Part shown: piece by piece, positions 9,218 to 18,038 of the stretch
Layout: every line of letters begins with the position of its first letter
How positions within the stretch are numbered: position 1 is the first letter of the stretch
Assembly (NCBI GenBank): GCA_016790425.1
Contig: JAEUPF010000167.1
Coordinates: 1-33,303 of the forward strand
Length of the DNA: 33,303 bases
Direction of reading: 5' to 3'
From: Rubrivivax sp.
GTDB taxonomy: Bacteria; Pseudomonadota; Gammaproteobacteria; Burkholderiales; Burkholderiaceae_C
Position numbers and translations under genes: made by a program
The notes under the pieces: generated by a model
What the model was told of the DNA's origin: nothing
Databases searched by the model: none
The model's input: the letters and a program-made list of their open reading frames with translations, nothing else

Positions 9218-10732
9218 TCAACGCCCGGGCCGGATGACCAGGTAGTTGACCCACTCGCCGCGTCGCACAAGCACGCTCACGGCGCGTGAACGCTCGACCT
9301 TGCTCGCAATGGCGGCGAAGTGCTTGGCATCGGTGACCTCGGTGTTGTCGACCGACAGGATGATGTCGCCTTCGCGCAGGCCGGCGCGCGCCGCCGCGCC
9401 CTCGACGGCATCGACGCGCACGCCGCCGCGCACGCGCAGGTCGCGCTTTTGCGACTCGCTCAGGTCCGACACGCTCACGCCGAGGGCGCTCTTGGCCGCC
9501 TGCGGGGCGCTGCCGGGCTCGGAAGCCGGGCCACGGCGGGCCGTGCGGTCGGGCTCGAACTCGGCCACGGTGACGGGCACGTCGCGCGTGTTGCCGCGGC
9601 GGAAGACCTGCAGCGTGGTCTTCGAGCCGGGCTTGGTGCCGCCGATGATGCGCGGCAGGTCGCCGGACTTCTCGACCGTGCGGCCGTCCACGCGCAGGAT
9701 GATGTCGCCGGCCTCGACGCCGCCACGGTCGGCCGGGCCGTCCTTCTCGACGCTTTGCACCATCGCGCCGCGCGGCGCGCCGAGTCCGATCGACTCGGCC
9801 ACCTCGCGCGTCACCGGTGCGATCTGAACGCCGATGCGGCCGCGGATGACGCGGCCGTTGGCGCGCAGCTGCTCGGCCACGCGCATCGCCTCGTCGATGG
9901 GGATGGCGAAGCTGATGCCCATGAAGCCGCCGCTGCGGCTGTAGATCTGCGAGTTGATGCCGATCACCTCGCCGCGCAGGTTCAGCAGCGGGCCGCCGGA
10001 GTTGCCCGGGTTGATGGCCACGTCGGTCTGGATGAATGGCAGGTAGTCGCCGGTGTCGCGCTGCTTGGCGCTGACGATGCCGGCGGTGACGGTGTTGTCC
10101 AGGCCGAACGGCGAGCCGATCGCCATCACCCACTCGCCCACGCGCACCTTGTTGATGTCGCCGATGTGCACCGCCGGCAGCCCGGTGGCCTCGACCTTGA
10201 CGACGGCCACGTCGGTGCGGCGGTCGCTGCCGACGATCTTGGCCTTCAGCTCGCGCTTGTCGGTGAAGGTGACGATGACCTCGTCGGCGCCTTCGACGAC
10301 GTGGGCATTGGTCATGATGAAGCCGTCGGACGAGAGCACGAAGCCGGAGCCGACGCCGCGCTGCTGCGGCGCCGAGTCCTCGTCGCCGCCGCGCGGGCCG
10401 CGGCGGGGGTCGGGGCGGCCAGGCAGCGGGATGCCGAAGCGGCGGAAGAACTCCTCGATGTTGGGGTCGCCCTCGGCCCCGCCGGCGACGCGGCCGCGCT
10501 CGGTGGTGCGGATGTTCACCACGGTGGGACTGAGCCGCTCGGCGAGGTCGGCGAAGTCGGGCAGCTGCACGGTCTGCGCACGCGCCGGCGCGCTGCTGCC
10601 CACGCCGACCGCCGCACCCCCGGCGGCCACCGCCAGCGCCAGGGCGGCCCCGGCGAAGACGCGCCTGGAAAGCCGGCGCGAAGGAGCCGATGGTGAGGCA
10701 GATGCAGCGGCAACCGGTTTCGATGGGGTCAT
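9218..10732 (-). CDS. mucD: Periplasmic serine protease of the HtrA/DegQ/MucD family
   Basis: The 504-residue protein is an HtrA-type protease/chaperone that clears misfolded envelope proteins. A long basic N-region and hydrophobic stretch (about 25-52, ending APARAQ) form a signal peptide. The N-region carries SRRVFAGA, which resembles a twin-arginine motif. The trypsin-like domain has the triad His144 (TNAHVV), Asp174 (TDVAVV) and Ser245 (GNSGGP). Two PDZ domains follow (about 290-385 and 415-500). A Gly/Arg/Asp-rich loop at 104-125 matches the LA loop region. It is the last gene of the rpoE-rseA-rseB-mucD cluster, as in Pseudomonas algU-mucABCD, and is followed by a terminator. It is probably sigma-E controlled. 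Confidence 0.93.
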   Translation of the reverse strand: MTPSKPVAAASASPSAPSRRLSRRVFAGAALALAVAAGGAAVGVGSSAPARAQTVQLPDFADLAERLSPTVVNIRTTERGRVAGGAEGDPNIEEFFRRFGIPLPGRPDPRRGPRGGDEDSAPQQRGVGSGFVLSSDGFIMTNAHVVEGADEVIVTFTDKRELKAKIVGSDRRTDVAVVKVEATGLPAVHIGDINKVRVGEWVMAIGSPFGLDNTVTAGIVSAKQRDTGDYLPFIQTDVAINPGNSGGPLLNLRGEVIGINSQIYSRSGGFMGISFAIPIDEAMRVAEQLRANGRVIRGRIGVQIAPVTREVAESIGLGAPRGAMVQSVEKDGPADRGGVEAGDIILRVDGRTVEKSGDLPRIIGGTKPGSKTTLQVFRRGNTRDVPVTVAEFEPDRTARRGPASEPGSAPQAAKSALGVSVSDLSESQKRDLRVRGGVRVDAVEGAAARAGLREGDIILSVDNTEVTDAKHFAAIASKVERSRAVSVLVRRGEWVNYLVIRPGR

Positions 10733-10834
10733 GTGTAGAAGCTCCGCTCGGGGGCATGGGAAGGGAGGCGTGCAGGCCGCGCAGGCCCCGCCGCCGCCGG
10801 CTCAGATGGTGGCGCGCCGGGCGCCTTCAACGGA

Positions 10835-11836
10835 TCAGCGCCGTCGGACCAGCACTTCGGCGAACTGGTTCAACGCCGTCGCGGGCACGTCGCCGACCAC
10901 CGTCAGCCAGTGCTCGTCGGCGCGGCGCATCACGGTATTGGTGGCACCGAGCTTGGCCTGCATCGCGTTGCGGTGGCGGGCGGGGTCGAAACGCTCCACG
11001 AACACCGAAACGTGCGTCAGGCCGTCGGAGAAGACAGCCTGGAGCATCAGCGGCTCGGAGCCCCCTGCCTCCAGGCCGCGCAGCACGCAGCCGGCAAGCG
11101 CGAAGCCTTGCACCGGTTTCGCCACCGCCCAGCCCTGCGCCTCGAGCGTGGTGCGCTGCTGCTGCGGGCGCACGATGCGCAGGCCGTCGTCCAGGCGCAT
11201 GGCCTGCAGCACGGTGTCGGGCTGCGGCTTCACGCCCAGATCGATGACGCTGAAAGCCGAGCTCTCGAGCAGGCTGCCGTCGGGCGCGATGACGTCGGCG
11301 CGCAGCATCAGGCCGGTGGCGCGGTCGGCCCACAGGCGCTGCGCGAAGCGCAGCGTGTCGCGCGGCGTGAGCAGGAACACCGCCGCCTCGCGGCCGGCGA
11401 CGCGCGCCTCGCCTTCGGGCTTGAGGTCGTAGCTTTCGGCCGCGCGCGGATCCACTTCCTGCGGCGTCGTCGACCAGGCGGCCAGCGTCTCGCGCCGTTC
11501 GACGATGGCCGTGCGCGTCTGCGGCCACACCGTGCGCACTTCGTCGTTGTGGCGGTAGATGCGTTGCTGGCGGCCGTCCTGCGTCTCCATGCGCTCGTAG
11601 GTCTGGCCGCCCACCTGGTAGTGCCACACGCGCGAACTCGACATCACGCCACCGGCGCTGTAGACGAGCGTGCCTTCGTAGTTGCTGCCGCTGGCTGCGG
11701 CCTTCATGCGCACCAGCCACTGGCGCGCCTCGCTCTCGCCGGCGGCGCGGGCCGGCGCGGCCGGAACCAAGCCCGCCGTCGCCGCGGCCGTCAACGCCGC
11801 CAGCAGCGGCCACAGGCGTGCCGACGGCAACCGCAT
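10835..11836 (-). CDS. rseB: Sigma-E regulatory protein RseB/MucB
   Basis: The 333-residue periplasmic protein carries an N-terminal signal peptide (about 1-31, ending AAPARAAG). It is followed by the MucB/RseB large lipid-binding domain, with landmarks EARQWLVRMKAAASGSNYEG and FVYS-like LVYSAGG, and a C-terminal domain that binds the anti-sigma factor. In the family, RseB shields RseA from site-1 proteolysis and senses mislocalised LPS or lipoprotein. The ATG at 11836 overlaps the rseA stop by one base (TGATG), which fixes the start and implies translational coupling. Length equals E. coli RseB plus about 15 residues. The gap to mucD is about 100 nt. Confidence 0.92.
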   Translation of the reverse strand: MRLPSARLWPLLAALTAAATAGLVPAAPARAAGESEARQWLVRMKAAASGSNYEGTLVYSAGGVMSSSRVWHYQVGGQTYERMETQDGRQQRIYRHNDEVRTVWPQTRTAIVERRETLAAWSTTPQEVDPRAAESYDLKPEGEARVAGREAAVFLLTPRDTLRFAQRLWADRATGLMLRADVIAPDGSLLESSAFSVIDLGVKPQPDTVLQAMRLDDGLRIVRPQQQRTTLEAQGWAVAKPVQGFALAGCVLRGLEAGGSEPLMLQAVFSDGLTHVSVFVERFDPARHRNAMQAKLGATNTVMRRADEHWLTVVGDVPATALNQFAEVLVRRR

Positions 11837-12558
11837 CAGCGCGGCTCGGAAGCAGGGCGCGGCAAAGGCGCCGCAGCCGCGGGCAAGGGTGCGACGAGCA
11901 TCTCGACGCTGCGCAGGCCGCCGCCGGGCAGCGCCGCCGGCGAGCCGCCGCGGGCGGCCTGGTGTGCGCGCAGGTAGGCGTCCAGGCGGGCGTCGCGGAT
12001 CATGCGCCCGTCGGCCACCAGTGCCGCGCCGGCATCGGGCGTGTCGCTGGAGACGGCGCGCATGCCGCTTCCCGCCAGCGAAGCCATCTCGCCGCTGGCG
12101 GCGCCGCGTTCGCCGAAGGGCCATTGCGGCCGCATCCACGCCACGGTGACGGCCACGGCGACGAACCCCGCCGCCACCGCCGCCGGTGCACGCCAGCCCA
12201 GGTGCCGCGCGTGCGCACGCAGCGCCTGCGCCGCGGCCGCGGTCGGGGCCGGCGACGACGCTGCCGGCGCGAAGGGCACCGGCTCGCTCGCCAGGCGAGT
12301 GCGCAGTCGCGCCACGAAGGCGGCATCGCGCCCGGGCGGCGAGGACAGTTCCTCCGAGCGCATCACGTCGCCGATCAGGTGATAGGTGTGCCAGCGCTCG
12401 CGCGCGTCGGCGTCGTCCCGCCACAGTGCCGCGGCATGCGGCAGCGCAGCGGCATCACCGTCGGCCAGCGCCGAAAGCCACATCGCGGGCGCAGGGTCGC
12501 CGCTGTCGGCATGGCCGCCGGCGGGTGTGCTGGAAGAAGCGGGAGGTGGGGAACTCAT
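11836..12558 (-). CDS. rseA: Anti-sigma-E factor RseA/MucA
   Basis: This 240-residue protein has the layout of an inner-membrane anti-sigma factor. A cytoplasmic N-terminal domain is marked by WLSALADGDAAALPHAAALW (27-46) and WHTYHLIGDVMRSEEL, the RseA_N sigma-binding signature. One membrane helix follows at about 122-142 (GWRAPAAVAAGFVAVAVTVAW), and then an Ala/Pro-rich periplasmic tail for RseB. In the family, stepwise cleavage by DegS- and RseP-type proteases releases sigma-E. The first 25 residues are Ser/Pro-rich and unconserved. No purine-rich ribosome site precedes the ATG at 12558, so the true start could be further in, at Met26. It lies 38 nt after rpoE and overlaps rseB by one base. 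Confidence 0.9.
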   Translation of the reverse strand: MSSPPPASSSTPAGGHADSGDPAPAMWLSALADGDAAALPHAAALWRDDADARERWHTYHLIGDVMRSEELSSPPGRDAAFVARLRTRLASEPVPFAPAASSPAPTAAAAQALRAHARHLGWRAPAAVAAGFVAVAVTVAWMRPQWPFGERGAASGEMASLAGSGMRAVSSDTPDAGAALVADGRMIRDARLDAYLRAHQAARGGSPAALPGGGLRSVEMLVAPLPAAAAPLPRPASEPR

Positions 12559-12596
12559 TTGAGGAGGTTCCGGCAGGACGTGTTTGTCGCGGGCTG

Positions 12597-13208
12597 CTAC
12601 CAGCGCTCGCCTTCGCGGGTGTCCAGCAGCGGCCGCAGGCGCGCCGCGATGGCCTCGCGAGCACGGAAGATGCGCGAGCGCACGGTGCCGATCGGGCAGT
12701 TCATCACGTCGGAGATTTCTTCGTAGCTCAGCCCCTCGATCTCGCGCAGCGTGATCGCCTGGCGCAGATCTTCGGAGAGGGCCTCGATGGCAGCGTTCAC
12801 GGCAGCGGCGATTTCCTTGCTGGCCAGCACGGCGTCGGGAGTCTCGCCGTCGCTTAGTTCGTTCTCGGCGCGCGAAGTTTCATCGCCGTCGTCGCCGGCC
12901 GACGCCAGCGCCGACTCGGGCAGCACGACGTCGCGCTTGAGGTCCACCAGCGCCTTCTTGGCGGTGTTGACGGCAATGCGGTACAGCCACGTGTAGAAGG
13001 CGCTCTCGCCGCGGAACTGCGGCAACGCACGGTAGGCGCGGATGAAGCTTTCCTGCGCCACATCCTGCACCAGATCGGCGTCGCGCACCATGCGCCCGAT
13101 CAGCCGCTCGATGCGCCGTTGGTACTTCACCACGAGCATCTCGAACGCCCGCGTGTCGCCGCGCTTGGCGCGCTCGACGAGCAGGGCATCGGCATCCGCT
13201 TCGGACAT
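12597..13208 (-). CDS. rpoE: RNA polymerase sigma-E factor (RpoE/AlgU)
   Basis: The 203-residue ECF sigma factor has region 2 (DADLVQDVAQESFIRAYRAL, then FYTWLYRIAVNTAKK) for -10 recognition. Region 4 (LREIEGLSYEEISDVMNCPIGTVRSRIFRAREAI) is for -35 recognition. The length and the following rseA-rseB-mucD genes identify it as the envelope-stress sigma factor, not another ECF type. Between the regions there is a Ser/Asp/Glu-rich linker slightly longer than in E. coli. The ATG at 13208 overlaps the stop of the upstream small membrane protein (TGATG); an in-frame TTG just before it is rejected. A TATATT box at 13275-13270, inside the upstream gene, may be a promoter, but no typical sigma-E GAACTT motif was seen. 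Confidence 0.96.
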   Translation of the reverse strand: MSEADADALLVERAKRGDTRAFEMLVVKYQRRIERLIGRMVRDADLVQDVAQESFIRAYRALPQFRGESAFYTWLYRIAVNTAKKALVDLKRDVVLPESALASAGDDGDETSRAENELSDGETPDAVLASKEIAAAVNAAIEALSEDLRQAITLREIEGLSYEEISDVMNCPIGTVRSRIFRAREAIAARLRPLLDTREGERW

Positions 13209-13672
13209 CAATCGTCGGCCCCGTCCGGTGTCCGGACGCGCGGCCTGTCGTCGAGAGAAGGCGAGGAGGAATATAGCGCCGAGCGCAGGGCGTGCAGGCG
13301 GGCATCACGCCCGGCACAGGAGACGGCCACCCAGCGCGATGCCCCGCGGCCGGCGGCGCGAAAGCGCAGCAGCAGCCAGCGCTGGAGGTCCAGCATCACC
13401 GCGCAGGTGCCGCGCTCGCCGTCGAGGTGCCACACCTGGCCGTCCCAGCGCACCTCGACCGGGGCAAACGGTCCGGCGACGCGCCGCCCGTAGCCGGCGC
13501 CGGGGATCGCGGCGGCAAGCAGCAGCGCGGCAGTGGCCGGACCATCGAGTTCGAGATGGGCCGCCGCCCAGGCGGCCACCGCGGCAGCGGCGGCCGCACC
13601 CAGCGCCATGCACGCCCAGCGCCAGGCGCGGCTGGGTGCGCATCGAACAGCCAGCGGTGGCGCCGGCCGCAT
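13208..13672 (-). CDS. Small membrane protein, YgfX-like
   Basis: The 154-residue product has two closely spaced hydrophobic segments near the N-terminus (about 16-39 and 44-58). A soluble part follows with the pattern VRWDGQVWHL, LQRWLLLRF, SRWVAVSCAGRDARLHALRSAL. That layout resembles the YgfX (CptA) family, whose genes often neighbour rpoE or nadB in proteobacteria. In E. coli YgfX is described as a toxin acting on cytoskeletal proteins together with its partner YgfY/SdhE; here no sdhE-like gene is adjacent, so that role is unproven. It lies 18 nt after fabF and overlaps rpoE by one base, so the two are probably co-translated. The C-terminus is Pro/Arg/Asp-rich and variable. Confidence 0.7.
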   Translation of the reverse strand: MRPAPPLAVRCAPSRAWRWACMALGAAAAAAVAAWAAAHLELDGPATAALLLAAAIPGAGYGRRVAGPFAPVEVRWDGQVWHLDGERGTCAVMLDLQRWLLLRFRAAGRGASRWVAVSCAGRDARLHALRSALYSSSPSLDDRPRVRTPDGADD

Positions 13673-13690
13673 CGCGGGGGAAGGCCGGTC

Positions 13691-14935
13691 TCAGGCGCGC
13701 CGGAAGACCAGCGTGCCGTTGGTGCCGCCGAAGCCGAAGTTGTTCTTCACCGCTACGTCGATGCGCATCGGGCGCGCTTCGTTCGGGCAGTAGTCGAGGT
13801 CACACTCGGGGTCGGGGTTCGTGAGGTTGGCGGTCGGTGGCGAGACCTGGTGGTGCACCGCCAGCGCCGTGAAGACCGACTCGATGCCACCGGCACCGCC
13901 GAGCAGGTGGCCGGTCATCGACTTCGTCGAGTTGACGACGAGGTTCTTCGCGTGCTCGCCGAAAGCCAGCTTGATGGCGTTGGTCTCGTTGACGTCGCCC
14001 AGCGGCGTCGAGGTGCCGTGCGCGTTGAGGTACTGGACTTCGGAGGCGGCCACGCCGGCGTTGCGCAGCGCCGCGATCATCGAGCGCTTGGGCCCGTCGA
14101 CGTTGGGCGCGGTCATGTGGAAGGCGTCGGCGCCCATGCCGTAGCCGGCGAGCTCGCAGTAGATCTTCGCGCCGCGCTTCTTTGCGTGCTCCCGTTCTTC
14201 CAGCACGAGGACGCCGGCGCCTTCACCGAGGACGAAGCCGTCGCGTTCCTTGTCCCACGGGCGGCTGGCGGTCTCGGGGCTGTTGTTGCGCGTGGATAGC
14301 GCGCGCGCCGCGGCGAAGCCGCCCACGCCCAGCGGCGAGACGGTGGCCTCCGAACCGCCGGCGATCATCACGTCGGCGTCGCCGTACTCGATCAGCCGGC
14401 CGGCGTCGCCGATGCAGTGCAGGCCGGTCGTGCAGGCCGTGACGATGGCCAGGTTCGGGCCCTTGAAGCCGTACTTGATCGACAGGTGGCCGCTGATCAT
14501 GTTGATGATCGCCGCCGGCACGAAGAACGGCGAGATGCGCCGCGGCCCGCGCTCGCTGTACTCCTTGTGCGTGGCTTCGATCAGCGGCAGGCCGCCGATG
14601 CCCGAACCGATGACGCAGCCGATGCGCTCGGCCTCCTCCTCGCCGAGCGCCTCGTTGGTGGGCAGCCCTGCATCGCGCACGGCCTGGATCGAAGCGGCCA
14701 GCCCGTACTGGATGAAGGTGTCCATGTGCCGGGCTTCCTTCGCCGGGATGTACTCCTCGACGTCGAAACCCTTGACCTCGCCGGCGAAGCGGCACGAGAA
14801 CGCCGAGGCGTCGAACTTCGTGATGGTGGCGATGCCCGAGCGGCCCGCCAGCAAGTTGCGCCAGGCCTCGTCGACCCCATTGCCGACCGGACAGACGATG
14901 CCCAGGCCGGTGACGACGACGCGACGGCGAGCCAT
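13691..14935 (-). CDS. fabF: 3-oxoacyl-[acyl-carrier-protein] synthase II FabF
   Basis: The 414-residue condensing enzyme elongates acyl-ACP with malonyl-ACP and tunes the saturated/unsaturated balance. The Cys-His-His triad is present: Cys168 (VTACTTGLH), His306 ([11 protein letters not shown]) and His343 ([14 protein letters not shown]). The gating loop [10 protein letters not shown] is near the C-terminus. Length and start ([18 protein letters not shown]) match the family. It follows acpP by 29 nt in the standard fabG-acpP-fabF order and precedes the YgfX-like gene. Confidence 0.97.
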   Translation of the reverse strand: MARRRVVVTGLGIVCPVGNGVDEAWRNLLAGRSGIATITKFDASAFSCRFAGEVKGFDVEEYIPAKEARHMDTFIQYGLAASIQAVRDAGLPTNEALGEEEAERIGCVIGSGIGGLPLIEATHKEYSERGPRRISPFFVPAAIINMISGHLSIKYGFKGPNLAIVTACTTGLHCIGDAGRLIEYGDADVMIAGGSEATVSPLGVGGFAAARALSTRNNSPETASRPWDKERDGFVLGEGAGVLVLEEREHAKKRGAKIYCELAGYGMGADAFHMTAPNVDGPKRSMIAALRNAGVAASEVQYLNAHGTSTPLGDVNETNAIKLAFGEHAKNLVVNSTKSMTGHLLGGAGGIESVFTALAVHHQVSPPTANLTNPDPECDLDYCPNEARPMRIDVAVKNNFGFGGTNGTLVFRRA

Positions 14936-14964
14936 CCGTTGTTCCTTGCTTGGCGGCGCGGCCT

Positions 14965-15204
14965 TCAGCTCTTCTGGTGGCTCACCGCGTAGTCGATGGC
15001 CAGCTGCACGGTGGTGATCTTCTCCGCTTCCTCGTCGGGGATCTCGATGCCGAACTCGTCCTCGAGCGCCATCACCAGTTCGACGGTATCCAGCGAGTCC
15101 GCCCCGAGGTCGGCGACGAACGCCTTTTCGTTGGTCACGTCGGACTCGGGCACGCCGAGCTGCTCGGCAATGATCTTCTTGACTCGCGCTTCGATATCGC
15201 TCAT
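14965..15204 (-). CDS. acpP: Acyl carrier protein
   Basis: The 79-residue acidic protein is the fatty-acid ACP. Ser37 in [18 protein letters not shown] takes the phosphopantetheine arm. The four-helix pattern and length are typical. A strong ribosome site (GGAGGAG) ends just before the ATG at 15204, fitting a highly expressed gene. A TAGAAT box at 15249-15244 in the 98-nt gap after fabG suggests an additional acpP-fabF promoter with a leader of about 33 nt. Its activator, AcpS, is encoded in the same minus-strand run. Confidence 0.98.
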   Translation of the reverse strand: MSDIEARVKKIIAEQLGVPESDVTNEKAFVADLGADSLDTVELVMALEDEFGIEIPDEEAEKITTVQLAIDYAVSHQKS

Positions 15205-15243
15205 GACTCCTCCAGGAGTGGATGCGGAAAAACAGAGGCGCGG

Positions 15244-15249
15244 ATTCTA
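15244..15249 (-). promoter_or_regulatory. Candidate -10 element of an acpP-fabF promoter
   Basis: TAGAATCC on the minus strand lies 39 nt before the acpP ATG in the only sizeable gap of the fab cluster. GC-rich inverted repeats between it and the fabG stop (about 15262-15300) could end or weaken upstream transcription. The -35 region (GGGAAC) is weak. Confidence 0.4.
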
Positions 15250-15302
15250 CCGACGCCGGTTCGGGGGTTCCCCCGGGGTGACCGCGGCGGCCGCGGCCCG
15301 TC

Positions 15303-16052
15303 TCAGCTCATGTACATGCCGCCGTTGACGTGCAATTCGGTGCCGGTGATGTAGCCGGCCAGCGGCGAGGCCAGGAACACCACCGCGTGCGCCACTTCCT
15401 CGGCCTGGCCCAGGCGCCCCAGCGGGATCTGGCCGAGCAGCGCCGCCTTCTGCTGTTCGGGCAGCTCGGCGGTCATGTCGGTGCCGATGAAGCCTGGGGC
15501 GACGCAGTTGACGGTGATGTTGCGGCTGCCGAGTTCGCGCGCAAGCGCCCGGCTCATGCCCGCCAGCCCGGCCTTGGCCGCCGCGTAGTTGGCCTGGCCG
15601 GCATTGCCGCTGGCGCCCACGACCGACGTGATGTTGACGATGCGGCCGTGCCGCTGCTTCATCATCGGCCGCATCGCCGCACGGCACAGGCGGAAGACGG
15701 CCTTGAGGTCGGTGTCCAGCACCGCGTCCCAGTCGTCGTCCTTCATGCGCATGGCCAGCGTGTCGCGCGTGATGCCGGCGTTGTTCACGAGCACGTGCAG
15801 GCCGCCCTCGGCCTTGACGATCGTCTCGATGGCCGCGTCGCACGCCGGCGCGTCGTTGACCTGCAGCACGATGCCGTTGCCGCCCGGGAACGCCGCCAGC
15901 GCTTCGCGGATCCCGGCGGCGCCCGCTTCGCTCGTGGCGGTGCCGGTGACCCGGAAGCCGGCGCCCGCCAACGCCAGCGCGATGGCGCGGCCGATGCCGC
16001 GCGAGGCGCCCGTAACGAGCGCGACCTGGCCCGCGGCCGCGGTCTGGCTCAT
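15303..16052 (-). CDS. fabG: 3-oxoacyl-[acyl-carrier-protein] reductase FabG
   Basis: The 249-residue short-chain dehydrogenase reduces 3-oxoacyl-ACP with NADPH in the elongation cycle. It shows the nucleotide motif TGASRGIG (14-21), NNAG (90-93) and the triad Ser143, Tyr156, Lys160 (NYAAAKAG). The C-terminus ends [10 protein letters not shown], as in FabG. The ATG at 16052 overlaps the fabD stop (ATGA); the frame is open upstream but only inside fabD. Position between fabD and acpP confirms the fatty-acid role over the many other SDR proteins. Confidence 0.97.
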   Translation of the reverse strand: MSQTAAAGQVALVTGASRGIGRAIALALAGAGFRVTGTATSEAGAAGIREALAAFPGGNGIVLQVNDAPACDAAIETIVKAEGGLHVLVNNAGITRDTLAMRMKDDDWDAVLDTDLKAVFRLCRAAMRPMMKQRHGRIVNITSVVGASGNAGQANYAAAKAGLAGMSRALARELGSRNITVNCVAPGFIGTDMTAELPEQQKAALLGQIPLGRLGQAEEVAHAVVFLASPLAGYITGTELHVNGGMYMS

Positions 16053-16987
16053 TGCAACGCCCCCTTCAGTTCGGCCAGGCTCGCCGGGTCGAGCACCGTA
16101 CCGGACCCGAGCGTGCCGTCGATGCGCTTGACCAGGCCCGCGAGCACCTTGCCCGGGCCGCATTCGAAGACATGCGCGACACCGCGCCCCGCGAGGGCCT
16201 GCACCACCTCGACCCAGCGCACGGGGCCGAAGGCCTGGCGGTACAGCGCGTCGCGGATCGCTGCCGCGTCAGCCTGCACCGCGACATCGATGTTGTTGAC
16301 CACCGGAATGCGCGGCGCCGCCAGCGCCACGCCGGCCAGGCGCTCGCGCAGGCGCTCGGCGGCCGGCTTCATCAGCGCGCAATGGAACGGCGCCGACACC
16401 GGCAGCGGCAGCGCGCGCTTGGCGCCGGCCGCCTTCAGCTTCTCGCAGGCCGCGTCGACGGCGGCCTTGGCACCGGCGATGACGGTCTGCTTGGGGTCGT
16501 TGAAGTTCGCCGGCGAGACGACGTCGCCGGTGGCCGCAGCCACTTCGGCACAGATGCGCTGCACCGCACCGGCATCGAGGCCGAGGATCGCGGCCATCGC
16601 GCCGGCGCCGACCGGCACTGCCTCCTGCATCGCCTGCGCGCGGTGGCGAACGAGCGGCAAGGCGTCGGCCAGCGTCAGCACGCCGGCGGCGACCAGGGCG
16701 CTGTACTCGCCCAGCGAATGCCCGGCCACCGCCGCCGGCTCGGGTCCGCCTTCGGCGCGCCACGCCGCCAGGCAGGCGATGCCTGCGGTCAGCATCACCG
16801 GCTGCGTGTTGGTGGTGAGGTCGAGCGCCTCCTTGGGGCCTTCGCGGATGAGCCGGGCGATGTCCTCGGACAAGGCGGCCGAGGCTTCCTCGAGCGTGCG
16901 GCGGACCGCCGGATGGTCGCCCCAGGCGTCGAGCATGCCTACGGACTGCGAGCCCTGGCCGGGGAAGACGAATGCGAACGGCTTCAT
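16049..16987 (-). CDS. fabD: Malonyl-CoA:ACP transacylase FabD
   Basis: The 312-residue enzyme moves malonyl groups from CoA to ACP to supply the elongation cycle. The nucleophile elbow is GHSLGEY (89-95, Ser91), Arg116 binds the malonyl carboxylate, His202 (APFHCALM) completes the dyad, and the N-terminus carries FPGQGSQ. The ATG at 16987 begins at the conserved MKPFAFVFPGQGSQ. An upstream in-frame GTG is not supported because it would run into the end of fabH. The gap to fabH is 37 nt and the overlap with fabG is 4 nt. Confidence 0.97.
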   Translation of the reverse strand: MKPFAFVFPGQGSQSVGMLDAWGDHPAVRRTLEEASAALSEDIARLIREGPKEALDLTTNTQPVMLTAGIACLAAWRAEGGPEPAAVAGHSLGEYSALVAAGVLTLADALPLVRHRAQAMQEAVPVGAGAMAAILGLDAGAVQRICAEVAAATGDVVSPANFNDPKQTVIAGAKAAVDAACEKLKAAGAKRALPLPVSAPFHCALMKPAAERLRERLAGVALAAPRIPVVNNIDVAVQADAAAIRDALYRQAFGPVRWVEVVQALAGRGVAHVFECGPGKVLAGLVKRIDGTLGSGTVLDPASLAELKGALQ

Positions 16988-17024
16988 CGTTGTGGGTGAA
17001 GGAAGAGCAGCTGCTTGCGCGCGC

Positions 17025-18038
17025 TCAATAGTCCAGCAGCACGGCACCCCAGGTGAAACCACCGCCCACGCCTTCGAGCATCACGGTGTCGCCACGCTGC
17101 ACGCGGCCGCTCTTCACCGCCACGTCCAGCGCCAGCGGCACCGAGGCGGCCGAGGTGTTGCCGTGCTCGTCGACGGTGGCGACGAGCTTGTCCATCGGCA
17201 GCTTCAGCTTGCGCGCCGTGCCCTGCATGATGCGGATGTTGGCCTGGTGCGGGATCAGCCAGTCGAGATCGGCCTCGGTGCGCCCGGCCTTCTCCAGCAC
17301 CGCGCGCGCCGCGCTTTCGAGCACGCCGACGGCGAGCTTGAACACGGCCGGCCCGTCCATCTTGAGCAACGGCGTGCCGCTGATGCGGCCGCCGGCCACC
17401 GTGCCGGGCGTGCACAGGATGCCGAGGTGGCGCCCATCGGCATGCAGATCGGCGGCGAGGATGCCGGGGGTGTCGCTGGCTTCGAGCAGCACGGCGCCGG
17501 CGCCATCGCCGAACAGCACGCACGTGGTGCGGTCATCGAAGTCGAGGATGCGTGAGAAGACTTCGGTGCCCACGACAAGGGCGCAGCGCGCGCTGCCGGC
17601 ACGCACCATCGCGTCGGCCACGGCCAACGCGTAGACGAAGCCCGAGCACACCGCCTGCATGTCGAACGCGGCACAGCCGTGCACGCCGAGCTTGTGCTGC
17701 AGGATCGACGCGGTGGAGGGGAACACCATGTCCGGGGTCGACGTGGCGACAATGATCAGGTCGACGTCGCTCGCCTCGCGCCCGGCCGACTCCAGCGCGT
17801 CGCGCGCCGCCGGCAGCGCCAGGTCGCTGGCATTGACGCCCTCGTCGGCGAAGTGGCGGGCGCGGATGCCGGTCCGCTCGACGATCCACTGGTCGCTGGT
17901 TTCGACGCCGCGCGCGGCGAGCATCGCCACCATGTCGTCGTTGGCCAGCCGGCGCGGCGGCAGGTAGCTGCCCGTGCCCGTGATGCGCGAGAAGGGCGCG
18001 CGCGAAGTGTCGGCGGCAGGAGAGGGGGGGACGGTCAT
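17025..18038 (-). CDS. fabH: 3-oxoacyl-[acyl-carrier-protein] synthase III FabH
   Basis: The 337-residue enzyme condenses acetyl-CoA with malonyl-ACP to start fatty-acid synthesis. The Cys-His-Asn triad is complete: Cys131 ([10 protein letters not shown]), His264 (IPHQANIRI) and Asn294 (GNTSAASVP). The glycine loop [13 protein letters not shown] closes the C-terminus. The first 15 residues are an unconserved extension; the ATG at 18038 overlaps the plsX stop as ATGA. This plsX-fabH-fabD-fabG order is the classical one. Confidence 0.97.
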   Translation of the reverse strand: MTVPPSPAADTSRAPFSRITGTGSYLPPRRLANDDMVAMLAARGVETSDQWIVERTGIRARHFADEGVNASDLALPAARDALESAGREASDVDLIIVATSTPDMVFPSTASILQHKLGVHGCAAFDMQAVCSGFVYALAVADAMVRAGSARCALVVGTEVFSRILDFDDRTTCVLFGDGAGAVLLEASDTPGILAADLHADGRHLGILCTPGTVAGGRISGTPLLKMDGPAVFKLAVGVLESAARAVLEKAGRTEADLDWLIPHQANIRIMQGTARKLKLPMDKLVATVDEHGNTSAASVPLALDVAVKSGRVQRGDTVMLEGVGGGFTWGAVLLDY

